Shown: positions 43,439-53,793, counted from the stretch's first letter. The stretch: DNA of 64,000 nt from Lederbergia graminis (GCF_042655485.1 NZ_JBHSMC010000005.1:100366-164365), one strand, 5' to 3'. The notes: generated from the sequence alone by a model not told the origin. A program made the numbers and translations.

Positions 43439-45868
43439 TTATAATTTTTTTAATTTCCAAATCTCAGCAACATACTCTTGAATCGTTCGATCACTAGAAA
43501 ATTTACCAGAATAAGCAATGTTTGTAACACTCATATTAAGCCAAGTTAATTTATCTCTATACGCCTGCTCCACTAACTCATGTGTTTCAATATAAGGCTC
43601 AAAATCCTTTAACACAAAATATGGATCATTATGATAAAGTATATTGTAATAAATATCTTTAAATTCAATTTCATGAGATCCAAATTCACCTTGATTTAAC
43701 TGATCCAATATTCTTTTCACACGATCATCTGTATTATAGATATCTATTGCGCGATAGCCACCATTTTGATAATAATTCAAGACCTCGTCTGCAGTTAAAC
43801 CAAATATAAACATATTCCTTTCCCCGACTAAGTCTCTAATTTCAATATTTGCGCCATCTAATGTTCCAACAGTTAAAGCACCATTCATCATCATCTTCAT
43901 ATTACCAGTTCCAGATGCTTCCTTACTTGCAGTTGATATTTGTTCACTTATATCTGCAGCAGGTATAATTTTTTCTGCTAAGCTAACGTTATAGTTTTCT
44001 AGAAATATTACCTTTAACTTATTTTGAATGGTTGTATCATAATTCACAATCGATGCTACTTTGTTAATAAGTTTTATAATTTCCTTTGCTAAATGATAGC
44101 TTGGTGCTGCTTTCGCTGCAAAGATGAAAGTTCGTGGAACCATATTTAAATTCGGGTTTTCCTTTAACTCATTATATAAATATAAGACGTGAAAGATATT
44201 TAGTAATTGTCGTTTATATTCATGGAGACGTTTTATTTGTACATCAAATATGGAATGATGGTCGACTAATACGCCTGTTTGTTCATATATATAATTTGCT
44301 AACCTCTGTTTATTTTCTGATTTTACAGTATCAAATCGCTCCAGAAGTGAGCTATCTTTTGAATACTTTAATAAACTTATTAGTTGCTTTGGTCTTTGTA
44401 TCCATTGTGGTCCAATAACATCCGTAATGAGTCCAGCTAACTTAGGATTCACTTGAAGTAACCAGCGTCGGTGATTAATTCCATTTGTTTTATTATTAAA
44501 GCGCTCAGGATAAAGTTGATAAAATATCTTCATTTCCTGTTTCTTTAGTATCTCCGTATGAATGCGTGCTACTCCATTAATACTGAAGCTACCTACAATT
44601 GCAAGACGTGCCATATGAACATAGTTATCCGCAATAATTGCCATATTAGGTATTTGATTTCTTAATTCCTCATGGTCAAACCAGATACCTTTACAAAATC
44701 GTTCATTAATTTCATTGATAATCATATATATACGGGGTAAAAGTTCCTGCATCATCGAAGTTGGCCAAGTTTCAAGTGCTTCACTCATAATTGTATGATT
44801 CGTATAGGCTATCACATTAGTTGTAATTTCCCATGCATTATTCCAACTAAAATTTTCTTCATCCATCAAAATCCTCATTAATTCAGGAATAATTAAACTT
44901 GGATGTGTGTCATTTATCTGTATGACGACCTTTTCAGGTAATCTTTTTAATGGTAGCTTATAATTCTTTTTAAAATGATGAATTATATTCTGGATACTGG
45001 AGGAAACCAAGAAATATTGTTGTTTTAGCCGTAATTCTTTCCCTTCATGATTAGAATCATCCGGGTATAAGAAACCTGAAATTTGTTCAATGGAATGTTT
45101 ATGATCAAGGTCATGATAGTATTTTGACCCCTCTCTATATACATTATCTTTATCCTCGTAATATGGCTCAGCACTCCACAAGCGCAATGTATTTACCACT
45201 TGGTTTTGAAAACCTACGATAGGTACGTCATAAGGAACTGCTAACACTTTATCCGTGTTTTCATATTTAAATTCAAGGTTGCCATCATTCTTTCGAAACA
45301 TATGAACATCGCCTCGAAAATGAATACAAATAGCCTCTTCCTCTTTTCTTGTTTCCCAAGCGTAATTATCCTTTAACCAATAATCAGGTAACTCTATTTG
45401 ATTACCGTGTATAATCCGTTGTTCAAATAATCCATATCTATATCGAATACCAAACCCATGACCAGGATAACTTAATGATGCTAATGAATCCATAAAACAA
45501 GCAGCTAGTCGCCCTAATCCCCCATTACCAAGTCCAGCATCATGTTCTTGAGAATAGACTTCTTGCGGGTTTTTACCAATGCTTTCTAGCACTTCATTAG
45601 AAATTTGTAACATTCCACAATTCAATAAATTGCTCTCAAGTAAGCTTCCAATCAGGAACTCCATTGATACATAATATACTTGCTTACAGTTCTCTTCTTT
45701 ATACTTTTTTTGCGTAGCTACCCATTGCGGCATTATTTCCTCATTTACCATGGAGGAAATAATATCATATATATCTTTATTGGAAGCATCCTCTAATTCT
45801 TTCCCTTTATCTGATTTTAGCTTTGAGATTATTTTTTCTTTCCATAAATCTCTAGTTAGTTGAGGCAA
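43439..45868 (-). CDS. glgP: Glycogen phosphorylase
   Basis: PLP-dependent GT35 enzyme of about 809 residues that releases glucose-1-phosphate from glycogen. The PLP-Lys motif EASGTGNMKMMMNGALTVGT, the phosphate-site region GGLGRLAACF, and IQINDTHPSL are present. I prefer TTG 45868, ten bases after AGGAG. That site overlaps the glgA stop. In-frame TTG 45889 would lie inside glgA without a ribosome site. It is the last gene of the operon. Confidence 0.92.
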   Translation of the reverse strand: MPQLTRDLWKEKIISKLKSDKGKELEDASNKDIYDIISSMVNEEIMPQWVATQKKYKEENCKQVYYVSMEFLIGSLLESNLLNCGMLQISNEVLESIGKNPQEVYSQEHDAGLGNGGLGRLAACFMDSLASLSYPGHGFGIRYRYGLFEQRIIHGNQIELPDYWLKDNYAWETRKEEEAICIHFRGDVHMFRKNDGNLEFKYENTDKVLAVPYDVPIVGFQNQVVNTLRLWSAEPYYEDKDNVYREGSKYYHDLDHKHSIEQISGFLYPDDSNHEGKELRLKQQYFLVSSSIQNIIHHFKKNYKLPLKRLPEKVVIQINDTHPSLIIPELMRILMDEENFSWNNAWEITTNVIAYTNHTIMSEALETWPTSMMQELLPRIYMIINEINERFCKGIWFDHEELRNQIPNMAIIADNYVHMARLAIVGSFSINGVARIHTEILKKQEMKIFYQLYPERFNNKTNGINHRRWLLQVNPKLAGLITDVIGPQWIQRPKQLISLLKYSKDSSLLERFDTVKSENKQRLANYIYEQTGVLVDHHSIFDVQIKRLHEYKRQLLNIFHVLYLYNELKENPNLNMVPRTFIFAAKAAPSYHLAKEIIKLINKVASIVNYDTTIQNKLKVIFLENYNVSLAEKIIPAADISEQISTASKEASGTGNMKMMMNGALTVGTLDGANIEIRDLVGERNMFIFGLTADEVLNYYQNGGYRAIDIYNTDDRVKRILDQLNQGEFGSHEIEFKDIYYNILYHNDPYFVLKDFEPYIETHELVEQAYRDKLTWLNMSVTNIAYSGKFSSDRTIQEYVAEIWKLKKL

Positions 45869-45881
45869 TATTTCACAACTC

Positions 45882-47306
45882 CTATACAAAAATTGGTATT
45901 AATTGCTCATACAAGTTTGCATATTTATGTGCAGATTCCTTCCAACTGTATTGACATTTATTAATGTTTTTTAATAATTGTGACCATTGCTCCTGATTCG
46001 AGTACACTTTTAGTGAATAACGTAAAACAGTTAATAATTCATGAGCATTATAATTTAAAAAGCTAAAGCCGTTACCTTCATTTGTTATTTCATTAAAAGG
46101 TTGAACCGTATCTTTTAAACCACCCGTTTCCCTAACAATTGGGGCTGTTTTATATTGTAAGGCAATAAGTTGCGCTAAACCACAAGGCTCAAATTTCGAT
46201 GGCATAATAAAGAAATCTCCACCTGCATACATTTGGCGTGCCACTTTTTCATTAAAGGTTAACAACGTAACTAATTTTTGAGGATATCGATTTGCCGCTT
46301 CTGAGAAGAAAGTTTCAAATTCCTCATCACCAGTACCTAGAACTATTAATTGAATGTCCTCTTGCATAAATTCATCGAGTATATGTTGTACAAGATGCAA
46401 TCCTTTCTGCTCAACTAACCGTGTTACCATAATATATAGTGGTATATCACTATTTACTGGTAAATCAAATTTCTCTTGAAGGAACATTTTATTTTCTTTC
46501 TTCCTAACCTTTGATGAACGATAATTCACATGAATGTTAGGATCTGTAAGAGGATTATATTCCTTTGTATCAATTCCATTTAATATACCAATTACATCTT
46601 CTCCTCTGTCTAAAAGAACAGGATGAAGTCCTTCGCCATAATAAGGAATCTTTATTTCCTCTGCATAACTCTCACTAACCGTCGTTATTTTATCTGCATG
46701 GAATAACCCTGCTTTAAGACAATTAAGCATGCCATTCCATTCAAGACCAGCAATATGTTCTGTTGGTAAATCAAAGAAGTCGTGATATGCACCTAGTGGC
46801 ATTACACCTTGATATTTTAGATTATGAATGGTGAATACCGTTTTCATATCGTGAATAGGTTCACTTATTTTTGCGAGTGCTACTGTTAAAGCAGCTTGCC
46901 AGTCATGAGCATGAAGAACATCTGGTATAAAATCCAAATGCTTTAATGCTTCAATGACCGCTTGACTGAAAAAGACAAATCTTTCGCCGTCGTCATAATA
47001 ACCATATATTCCTTTACGATCAAAGTAATATTCATTTGAAACAAAATAATAGATTATTTGATTGTATTCCATCGAATAAATTGTAACTTCTTGATTTCTC
47101 CATCCCACTTGAACATGGAAGGATGAATGGTATTCCATTGCATTTCGATGTTCAATAGAAATTTCATTATATAAAGGTAAAATTACACGCACTTCCATTT
47201 TCTCATTTTGTTTTAATGCTTGAGGTAGAGATCCAACTACATCAGCCAATCCCCCCGTTTTTATAAATGGTGTACACTCAGAGGCAACAAATAATATATT
47301 CTTCAT
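45882..47306 (-). CDS. glgA: Glycogen synthase (ADP-glucose type)
   Basis: GT5 glycosyltransferase of 474 residues extending alpha-1,4-glucan from ADP-glucose. The N-terminal substrate loop is KTGGLADVVGSLP. HAHDWQAAL and the C-terminal FEPCGLAQLIALQYKTAPIVRETGGL complete the active site. AAGGAG precedes ATG. Confidence 0.95.
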   Translation of the reverse strand: MKNILFVASECTPFIKTGGLADVVGSLPQALKQNEKMEVRVILPLYNEISIEHRNAMEYHSSFHVQVGWRNQEVTIYSMEYNQIIYYFVSNEYYFDRKGIYGYYDDGERFVFFSQAVIEALKHLDFIPDVLHAHDWQAALTVALAKISEPIHDMKTVFTIHNLKYQGVMPLGAYHDFFDLPTEHIAGLEWNGMLNCLKAGLFHADKITTVSESYAEEIKIPYYGEGLHPVLLDRGEDVIGILNGIDTKEYNPLTDPNIHVNYRSSKVRKKENKMFLQEKFDLPVNSDIPLYIMVTRLVEQKGLHLVQHILDEFMQEDIQLIVLGTGDEEFETFFSEAANRYPQKLVTLLTFNEKVARQMYAGGDFFIMPSKFEPCGLAQLIALQYKTAPIVRETGGLKDTVQPFNEITNEGNGFSFLNYNAHELLTVLRYSLKVYSNQEQWSQLLKNINKCQYSWKESAHKYANLYEQLIPIFV

Positions 47307-47334
47307 GCTTCGTATCTCCTTCCTACGATATTTT

Positions 47335-48474
47335 CTATTGATAAACTGTGATTATTTCGTTGATTTTCTCCTGATTTAGCACTAACGGATCTTCATGAAT
47401 ATCCACTTGTATTCGAGTGCCATCTGGTATCTCTGTATTTTCCATTACAATTACACGTTCTAGCAGACAATTTTTCCCTACTTTTACGTTTGGATGGAGG
47501 ATTGATTGTTTCACTACACTCTCTCTATCTATTAACACATTTCTAAAAAGAATGGATCCTGTCACAGTACCACAAATTTTACTTCCTGATACGACAATTG
47601 AATTTCTGACAACCGCCATTTCCCCTAAATATTGGGGTGGTAGATTATATTGTTTAGAATAGATTCTTGAATTTAGCAAGGAGTGTATCCATTCTTCTTC
47701 TAATAGATCCATATTCGCATCCCAATAACTTTGTATAGTTCCAACATCTTTCCAGTAACCTTCGAATCTATATGCAAATAACCGTAAATTACTTTCTAAC
47801 ATAGCTGGTATAATATCATTTCCAAAGTCGTGACTAGAGAGCATGTTCTTCGCATCTTCTAACAAGAAAGCTTTTAACACGGACCATGTGAAGATATATA
47901 CTCCCATGGAGGCAAGATTACTTTTAGGTATTTTCGGCTTTTCATCGAAAGCATAGATTTGCATATCTTCTGTAGTATTTAGAATTCCAAATCTAGATGC
48001 TTCTTCCCAAGCTACTGGTACGACTGAAATTGTTACATCTGCACCAGTTTTTTTATGTTGATCTAGTAATTTGCTATAATCCATTTGATAGATGTGATCT
48101 CCTGAAATCACAAGCACATACTCCGGATTATATTGTTCAATAAAATTGATATTTTGATATATTGCATCTGCAGTTCCAGAATACCAATTACCACCATTAC
48201 AACCTTTGTATGGTGAAAGTATGGTAACACCACCATCTTTTCTATCTAAGTCCCAATGTTGACCATTTCCAATATGTCTATTTAATTCTAGAGGAGAATA
48301 TTGGGTCATTACCCCTAAAGTATCAATACCAGAATTTGCACAATTGCTTAGTGTGAAGTCAATTATGCGGTATTTTCCACCAAAATGGACAGCAGGCTTT
48401 GCAGTGGTTCTCGTTAATTCCCCTAACCTTTTACCTTCTCCCCCCGCTAATAACAAGCCTATACATTCTTTCAT
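47335..48474 (-). CDS. glgC: Glucose-1-phosphate adenylyltransferase
   Basis: ADP-glucose pyrophosphorylase of 379 residues. LLLAGGEGKRLGELTRTTAKPAVHFGGKYRIIDF spans the nucleotide loop, shown here only by key parts: GGEGKRLG and KPAVHFGG. VISGDHIYQMDY and the C-terminal left-handed beta-helix region follow. B. subtilis encodes a second subunit GlgD next to GlgC. None is present here, so a GlgC homotetramer is likely. ATG overlaps the glgB stop. Confidence 0.93.
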   Translation of the reverse strand: MKECIGLLLAGGEGKRLGELTRTTAKPAVHFGGKYRIIDFTLSNCANSGIDTLGVMTQYSPLELNRHIGNGQHWDLDRKDGGVTILSPYKGCNGGNWYSGTADAIYQNINFIEQYNPEYVLVISGDHIYQMDYSKLLDQHKKTGADVTISVVPVAWEEASRFGILNTTEDMQIYAFDEKPKIPKSNLASMGVYIFTWSVLKAFLLEDAKNMLSSHDFGNDIIPAMLESNLRLFAYRFEGYWKDVGTIQSYWDANMDLLEEEWIHSLLNSRIYSKQYNLPPQYLGEMAVVRNSIVVSGSKICGTVTGSILFRNVLIDRESVVKQSILHPNVKVGKNCLLERVIVMENTEIPDGTRIQVDIHEDPLVLNQEKINEIITVYQ

Positions 48475-50396
48475 CCCATGTCCTCCTCCACTAGATTTGT
48501 TGTTTTATTTTTCTGTCTAAAGATAGCCATCGCTAATGGGGGAATTTTAATTTTTATATGTTGATCTAACCCATGCCATTCTTCTGAATAACAACGATAA
48601 TTCCCATTATTTATTTGGCCTGAACCCCCAAATAGCACAGCATCTGTATTAAATATTTCTATATAATCTCCTGGAGCTGGTACTCCAACCTTATAGTTTT
48701 CATAAACATTTGGTGTGAAATTACAGACAATAATTAAATCATCATCTGGATCTACACCTCGTCTTCTGAAAGCAATAATACTTTGATCAATATTATGGGG
48801 ATCAATCCATTCAAAACCATCTTCCTTGTGATCTAATTCGTACAAGGCTTTATTTCTCAAGTAAAAATGATTTATTTCCTTCATATATGTAAAAAAAGCT
48901 TTATGAAGAGGATAATCTAACAAATGCCAATCTAACTGCTCCTTATCTTTCCATTCAGCATATTGAGCAATTTCGGCTCCCATAAATAGCAATTTTTTTC
49001 CTGGATGTGCAAACATATAGCCAATTAATAATCTCAGATTAGCAAACTGTTTCCATTGATCCCCCGGCATCTTATCAAGCAATGATCTTTTTCCGTGTAC
49101 AACCTCATCATGCGAAAGTGGTAATAGAAAGTTTTCTGTATTTGTATACATGAAAGAGAATGTAATCAAATTATGATGCCACTTACGATGGACAGGATCC
49201 TTCTCCATATATTTCAACATGTCATTCATCCAGCCCATATTCCATTTATAATTAAAGCCGAGCCCACCTGCATATATTGGAGATGTTACGAGTGGAAGAT
49301 CAGAGCTGTCTTCAGCCATCATTAACGCTTTTGGCTCATAGGCAAAAATTACTTCATTCAACTTTCTTATGAATGCGTATGCCTCTAAATGTTCCTCACC
49401 ACCAAATGAATTATAAATCCTTTCTTCATGAGCCTCCTTATCAAAATTAAGATAAAGCATGCTGGCTACAGCATCTATTCTTAATCCATCGATATGATAC
49501 TCCTTTAGCCAAAAAAGAGCGTTTGAAATTAAAAAACTTTGTACCTCGGGACTCCCAAAGTCAAAAGTTAATGTTCCCCAAGCTTTTTTTTCAGCTTTTC
49601 TCGGGTCAGAGTATTCATATAATGGTGTCCCATCAAAAGTACGCAGCCCAAAATCATCCTTACAAAAGTGGCCTGGCACCCAATCCATAATGACTCCAAT
49701 ATTATTTTTATGGCATTGATCCACAAAATATTTAAAATCATTTCGGTTTCCAAAACGAGAAGTAACCGCATAGTAACCAGTTACTTGATATCCCCAAGAG
49801 ATATCTAAAGGATGTTCTGCTAATGGCAGTAATTCAATATGGGTGTAACCGAGCATCTTCACGTATGGAATTAATTCCTCCGCAAGCTCTCGGTACGTAT
49901 AGAAGTCACCATTATCTTTCTTCTTCCAAGAACCAAGGTGGACTTCATAAATGGATATTGGAGATGAAAAGGCATTAAAGCTCTTCTTTCTCCTTTTCCA
50001 TTCTTGATCATGCCATTCATATTTGGAAGATGTTGGTGTTAAAGAGGCTGTATTAGGACGAAGCTCCGATTGCAAAGCATAAGGATCAGCTTTTAATAGT
50101 ACATCACCATTAGCAGTAGTTATTTCATACTTGTATGGAACTCCTTCTGGTATATCTGGAAAAAAACCAACCCATATTCCTTTATCATTAACTTTTTTTA
50201 ATGAGTAATCCTTACCCTGCCACTCATTAAAATCACCAACAACATGTATCTGTTGTGCGTTTGGTGCCCAAACTGCAAACCTATAACCAGAAATATTGTT
50301 TAGGTTTACATGATGACAACCAAACATCTTATAGCTATGAAAATTAGTTCCTTGATGAAAAAGGTATATCTCCTGTTCTGAAATGTTGTAATGCAA
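48471..50396 (-). CDS. glgB: 1,4-alpha-glucan branching enzyme
   Basis: GH13 enzyme of 641 residues introducing alpha-1,6 branches. An N-terminal CBM48 domain (YRFAVWAPNAQQIHVVGDFN) precedes the barrel, with catalytic Asp in GLRIDAVASMLY, Glu in MMAEDSSDLP and LPLSHDEVVHGK. TTG start about eight bases after AAAGGAG. It is the first gene of glgBCAP and divergent from the pullulanase gene across a 260-bp control region. Confidence 0.94.
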   Translation of the reverse strand: MHYNISEQEIYLFHQGTNFHSYKMFGCHHVNLNNISGYRFAVWAPNAQQIHVVGDFNEWQGKDYSLKKVNDKGIWVGFFPDIPEGVPYKYEITTANGDVLLKADPYALQSELRPNTASLTPTSSKYEWHDQEWKRRKKSFNAFSSPISIYEVHLGSWKKKDNGDFYTYRELAEELIPYVKMLGYTHIELLPLAEHPLDISWGYQVTGYYAVTSRFGNRNDFKYFVDQCHKNNIGVIMDWVPGHFCKDDFGLRTFDGTPLYEYSDPRKAEKKAWGTLTFDFGSPEVQSFLISNALFWLKEYHIDGLRIDAVASMLYLNFDKEAHEERIYNSFGGEEHLEAYAFIRKLNEVIFAYEPKALMMAEDSSDLPLVTSPIYAGGLGFNYKWNMGWMNDMLKYMEKDPVHRKWHHNLITFSFMYTNTENFLLPLSHDEVVHGKRSLLDKMPGDQWKQFANLRLLIGYMFAHPGKKLLFMGAEIAQYAEWKDKEQLDWHLLDYPLHKAFFTYMKEINHFYLRNKALYELDHKEDGFEWIDPHNIDQSIIAFRRRGVDPDDDLIIVCNFTPNVYENYKVGVPAPGDYIEIFNTDAVLFGGSGQINNGNYRCYSEEWHGLDQHIKIKIPPLAMAIFRQKNKTTNLVEEDMG

Positions 50397-50475
50397 ATAG
50401 CTGACTCCTTTCTAAGTTGAACCGTAAATCTATATTAAATCCTATTATAAATTATAATTGCGTGAATTTATCCAA

Positions 50476-50536
50476 AATTCTTTCGACAACTTTTTGTGAA
50501 GTTTACAGACTTTATTTGCATTTTGTCGAAAGAATT
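50476..50536. promoter_or_regulatory. 14-bp inverted repeat between glgB and the pullulanase gene
   Basis: AATTCTTTCGACAA at 50476-50489 and its exact complement TTGTCGAAAGAATT at 50523-50536, separated by 33 bases in the divergent control region. An AT-rich -10-like TATAAT lies just beyond the right arm. It is too widely spaced for a terminator and symmetrical with respect to both genes. A shared operator is inferred. Confidence 0.55.
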
Positions 50537-50658
50537 ATTTGAATATAATGGAATAAATTTCTAAAGATATGCTGATAAATAGAGCATAATTATTGCCAAA
50601 TCTAAGAATTAACATATGATAAAGTGAATTCGATTAATGTAAAAAAGGGGTTGCTTTT

Positions 50659-52767
50659 GTGGAGAGTTCCATCGCTTGGATAGATGATATCCGCATGTTA
50701 ACTGTTAACTTGGATGATAATGTCAATGTGCTCCAATCACAAGAACAGCCTATCATCTATTGGTTGACGGAAGAAAAATTTATTCACACTAAGATTGAGC
50801 AGTGGGTAGATAAACATACGGTGAAAATCCGTTTTTTTGAGGATATTCCGTTAGGTGAGAACCTTCGCCTTTTATGGGCACAAGAAAGTATCCCTATTTA
50901 CCCAAGAGATATTGTGAGAAACCCTTGGTTTGATGAACAATATGCTACAGATGATGTGATACTTGGTGCTACTTGTAGTTTGCATGCTACTACATTTTCA
51001 CTTTGGGCCCCTACCGCAATATCTGTTACATTATATTTAAATAATAAAAAAGAAATATTAAGTCGACAAAATCGTGGTGTATGGAGTACAACTATTTCTG
51101 GTGATTATCATGGATATTCATATGAGTATGAATTAAATATAAATGGAACTCTAGTAAGAGTGAATGACCCATATGCCAAAGCCTTACTTCCGAACAGCGA
51201 AAAAGGAGTTGTGGTTGATTTTTCGAGGCTAAACAATCTTGTAAAGAACTCTGACAGACCTTATGTAAAGAACTTACAAGACTCGATTATATATGAATTA
51301 CATGTTCGTGATGCTACCATCCAAAAGGAAAGCGGTGTCATAAACCGCGGGAAGTTTCTAGGATTAACAGAATTTCAGACGAAAACAACCAATGGTGCAT
51401 CAACAGGAATAACCTATATTAAGGAACTAGGTTGTACTCATGTTCAACTACTACCAATAAATGATTTTGCTCGTATAAACGAATTACAACCTCTTGAAAC
51501 CTATAATTGGGGCTACGATCCACTATTTTTTCAAGTACCAGAAGGAAGTTATTCTGTTTCACCAAATGATCCTTTCTCAAGAATTATGGAATGCAAGAAA
51601 ATGATTAATAGCTTTCATGAGGCAGATTTGTCCGTGATACTTGATGTTGTATATAACCATGTATTTATAATGGAAGACTCTCCTTTTGACAAAATAGTAC
51701 CTGGTTATTATTTCCGTTATCACTCTGATGGTTCATTAAGTAATGGAACAGGCGTCGGGAATGACTTAGCAACGGAAAGAAAGATGGTTCGTAAATTTAT
51801 ATTAGATACGATTGATTTTTGGCTAACAGAATACCATGTTGATGGATTTCGTTTTGATTTAATGGGAGCAATGGATATTGAAACAATAAATGACATTCAA
51901 CAGCGTTGTGAACGTGAATCTCCACCGATTATGTTACTAGGAGAAGGGTGGGACTTACCGACAGCACTACCATCTGATAAAAAGGCAACATCTGCAAACT
52001 CTGTTAAATTAAATGGTATCCGTTTTTTTAATGATTATTTTCGCGATACTTTAAAGGGAAATCTATTTGAGGTCTCAGATGTAGGATATATTAATGGAAA
52101 AGGTCGCTATATAGAAAGACTTAACTTCCTCGTATCAGGGTCCGTATTAGAAGAATACGGAGAACCATTTGTTACTGAGGTAAATCAAACGATTAACTAT
52201 GTAGAATGTCATGATAACCATACTTTGTGGGATAGATTGCTAATTACGAACAGTCAAGAGCGTGAAATAGTAAGGAAAAAAATGCATCAATTAGCAACTG
52301 GCTTAGTGCTATTAAGTCAGGGAGTTCCATTCATTCACGCTGGTCAAGAATGGTATAGGACGAAGAATGGTGTAGAGAATAGTTATATATCTAATGATGA
52401 AATAAATAAATTAGACTGGCGTAAAAGAGAACTAGAGAAAGAGAATATTGAATTTATTAAAAAGTTAATTTCGATTAGAAAAAAACATCCTGTTTTCCGA
52501 CTTACAAATAAACAAGATATAAGAAAAAGATACTACCCACTGCAAACACCACAGCCAGTGTTTGGTTATGCTTTGATTGGAGATTGTGAGGATATTGCTG
52601 TATATGCAAATCCAACAAATGAATCTTATAAAATACAATTACCCTCTGCGGGAACTTGGGAGGTTTCTGCTAGTAATTCTCATGATAAGCAAAAAGCAAT
52701 TACAAAAGGTGAGTTTACAATTATTTCACCGTTTGAACTAATCGTATACAAAAAAGCACGCTACTAA
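50659..52767 (+). CDS. amyX: Type I pullulanase
   Basis: Debranching enzyme of 702 residues cleaving alpha-1,6 bonds in glycogen or pullulan. N-terminal carbohydrate-binding domains include CBM48 (TTFSLWAPTAISVTLYL). The GH13 barrel has the type I marker YNWGYDP, catalytic Asp in DGFRFDLMGAMD, Glu in LLGEGWDL and VECHDNHTLWD. No signal peptide is seen, so it acts inside the cell on glycogen. GTG start eight bases after AAGGGG. Its placement beside glgBCAP makes a complete synthesis and breakdown set. Confidence 0.93.
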   Translation: MESSIAWIDDIRMLTVNLDDNVNVLQSQEQPIIYWLTEEKFIHTKIEQWVDKHTVKIRFFEDIPLGENLRLLWAQESIPIYPRDIVRNPWFDEQYATDDVILGATCSLHATTFSLWAPTAISVTLYLNNKKEILSRQNRGVWSTTISGDYHGYSYEYELNINGTLVRVNDPYAKALLPNSEKGVVVDFSRLNNLVKNSDRPYVKNLQDSIIYELHVRDATIQKESGVINRGKFLGLTEFQTKTTNGASTGITYIKELGCTHVQLLPINDFARINELQPLETYNWGYDPLFFQVPEGSYSVSPNDPFSRIMECKKMINSFHEADLSVILDVVYNHVFIMEDSPFDKIVPGYYFRYHSDGSLSNGTGVGNDLATERKMVRKFILDTIDFWLTEYHVDGFRFDLMGAMDIETINDIQQRCERESPPIMLLGEGWDLPTALPSDKKATSANSVKLNGIRFFNDYFRDTLKGNLFEVSDVGYINGKGRYIERLNFLVSGSVLEEYGEPFVTEVNQTINYVECHDNHTLWDRLLITNSQEREIVRKKMHQLATGLVLLSQGVPFIHAGQEWYRTKNGVENSYISNDEINKLDWRKRELEKENIEFIKKLISIRKKHPVFRLTNKQDIRKRYYPLQTPQPVFGYALIGDCEDIAVYANPTNESYKIQLPSAGTWEVSASNSHDKQKAITKGEFTIISPFELIVYKKARY

Positions 52768-52774
52768 AAGTGAA

Positions 52775-52808
52775 AAACTTCGACGGATACGTAATCTCGC
52801 CGAAGTTT
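52775..52808 (+). terminator. Terminator of amyX
   Basis: AAACTTCGACG / CGCCGAAGTTT hairpin right after the pullulanase stop. Confidence 0.75.
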
Positions 52809-52815
52809 ATCGCTT

Positions 52816-52977
52816 TTAGTTTTTTCCTTTTCTCCCTTGTTTCGAGTTACGGTTTGCACCTTTCATTGGGCTTTCACCAGCAGCAAACTCTGCTGAATAA
52901 TCAGATTCACCAATATTCTTTTTCGGTGTTTTACTGTGCTTTTCCACAGCATTTCTTTCTGCTTTCCGCTTTGCCAT
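52816..52977 (-). CDS. Small basic protein, 53 residues, possibly spore-associated
   Basis: Short gene with MAKRKAERNAVEKHSKTPKK at the start and a motif SDYSAEFAAGESPMKG near the middle. The motif faintly recalls the TEFASE repeats of gamma-type small acid-soluble spore proteins. The ends are Lys/Arg/Asn-rich. The start has only a modest AAAGG ribosome site. The protein-like composition and stop next to the amyX terminator support a real gene. The spore link is tentative. Confidence 0.55.
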   Translation of the reverse strand: MAKRKAERNAVEKHSKTPKKNIGESDYSAEFAAGESPMKGANRNSKQGRKGKN

Positions 52978-53079
52978 ATATACCAGCCTTTCTTTATTGG
53001 ATTTTTACTACTGCTGTTAGTTTGTCCGATGTAGATACACCTATCCAAAAAAGAAACCGACATATATTGTCGGCATGGT

Positions 53080-53793
53080 TTAAGCTTTATCTTTCAATTG
53101 TTCTAACTCTTCTTTCGTTAACTCTCTATATTCTCCTAAATCAAGACTTTCATCAAGTTGTAATGGCCCCATTGAGATCCGCTTCAAATAAATAACTCTC
53201 TTCCCAATTGCTTCAAACATCCTTTTTACTTGATGGAACTTCCCTTCCGTTATTGTCAATTCAATATCGGAAGTTAATCCAGACTTTAATATTTTTAAAT
53301 AACCTGGTTTCGTCTCATATCCATCATCTAGGGTTACACCTGCTTCAAATAACCGTACATCCTCCTCTGTAACCTCAGAGTTTATGACAGCAAAGTATGT
53401 TTTAGGTACATTCTTTTTTGGCGACAACAATGTATGGGCAAGCTGTCCGTCATTAGTGATTAATAATAAACCTTCCGTGTCTTTATCTAGCCTGCCAACC
53501 GGAAAAGGGTTGAATTGTGCATCATTAATATCAAGTAAATCAATTACAGTTTTTTCTCGTAAATCTTCGGTTGCAGATATTACTCCTTGAGGCTTGTTCA
53601 TCATAATATAAATAAATTCGCGATAATAGACCTCCTCATTATGTACAACTACAAGATCATGATTTGGGTCCACATGAGTTTTTGCATCTTTTACAACCGT
53701 ACCATTCACTAGAACACTTCCAGATTTCAGTAATTGCTTAACTTCTTTTCTACTACCGTAACCAGTATTTGACAGGAGCTTGTCGATACGCAC
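53080..53793 (-). CDS. ytzG: RsuA-family pseudouridine synthase (YtzG)
   Basis: Protein of about 237 residues. The N-terminal S4 RNA-binding domain (RIDKLLSNTGYGSRKEVKQL) leads to the synthase core with catalytic Asp in GRLDKDTEGLLLITNDG. Close relatives modify U516 of 16S rRNA. The site here is inferred. GTG 53793 lies seven bases after GAGGTG. In-frame TTG 53814 lies before that site. Confidence 0.9.
   Translation of the reverse strand: MRIDKLLSNTGYGSRKEVKQLLKSGSVLVNGTVVKDAKTHVDPNHDLVVVHNEEVYYREFIYIMMNKPQGVISATEDLREKTVIDLLDINDAQFNPFPVGRLDKDTEGLLLITNDGQLAHTLLSPKKNVPKTYFAVINSEVTEEDVRLFEAGVTLDDGYETKPGYLKILKSGLTSDIELTITEGKFHQVKRMFEAIGKRVIYLKRISMGPLQLDESLDLGEYRELTKEELEQLKDKA

Noticed and set aside
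52770..53195. Hydrophobic + strand frame of 141 codons after amyX
   Set aside because: It overlaps the amyX terminator, the small - strand gene and the end of ytzG, and lacks a ribosome site.
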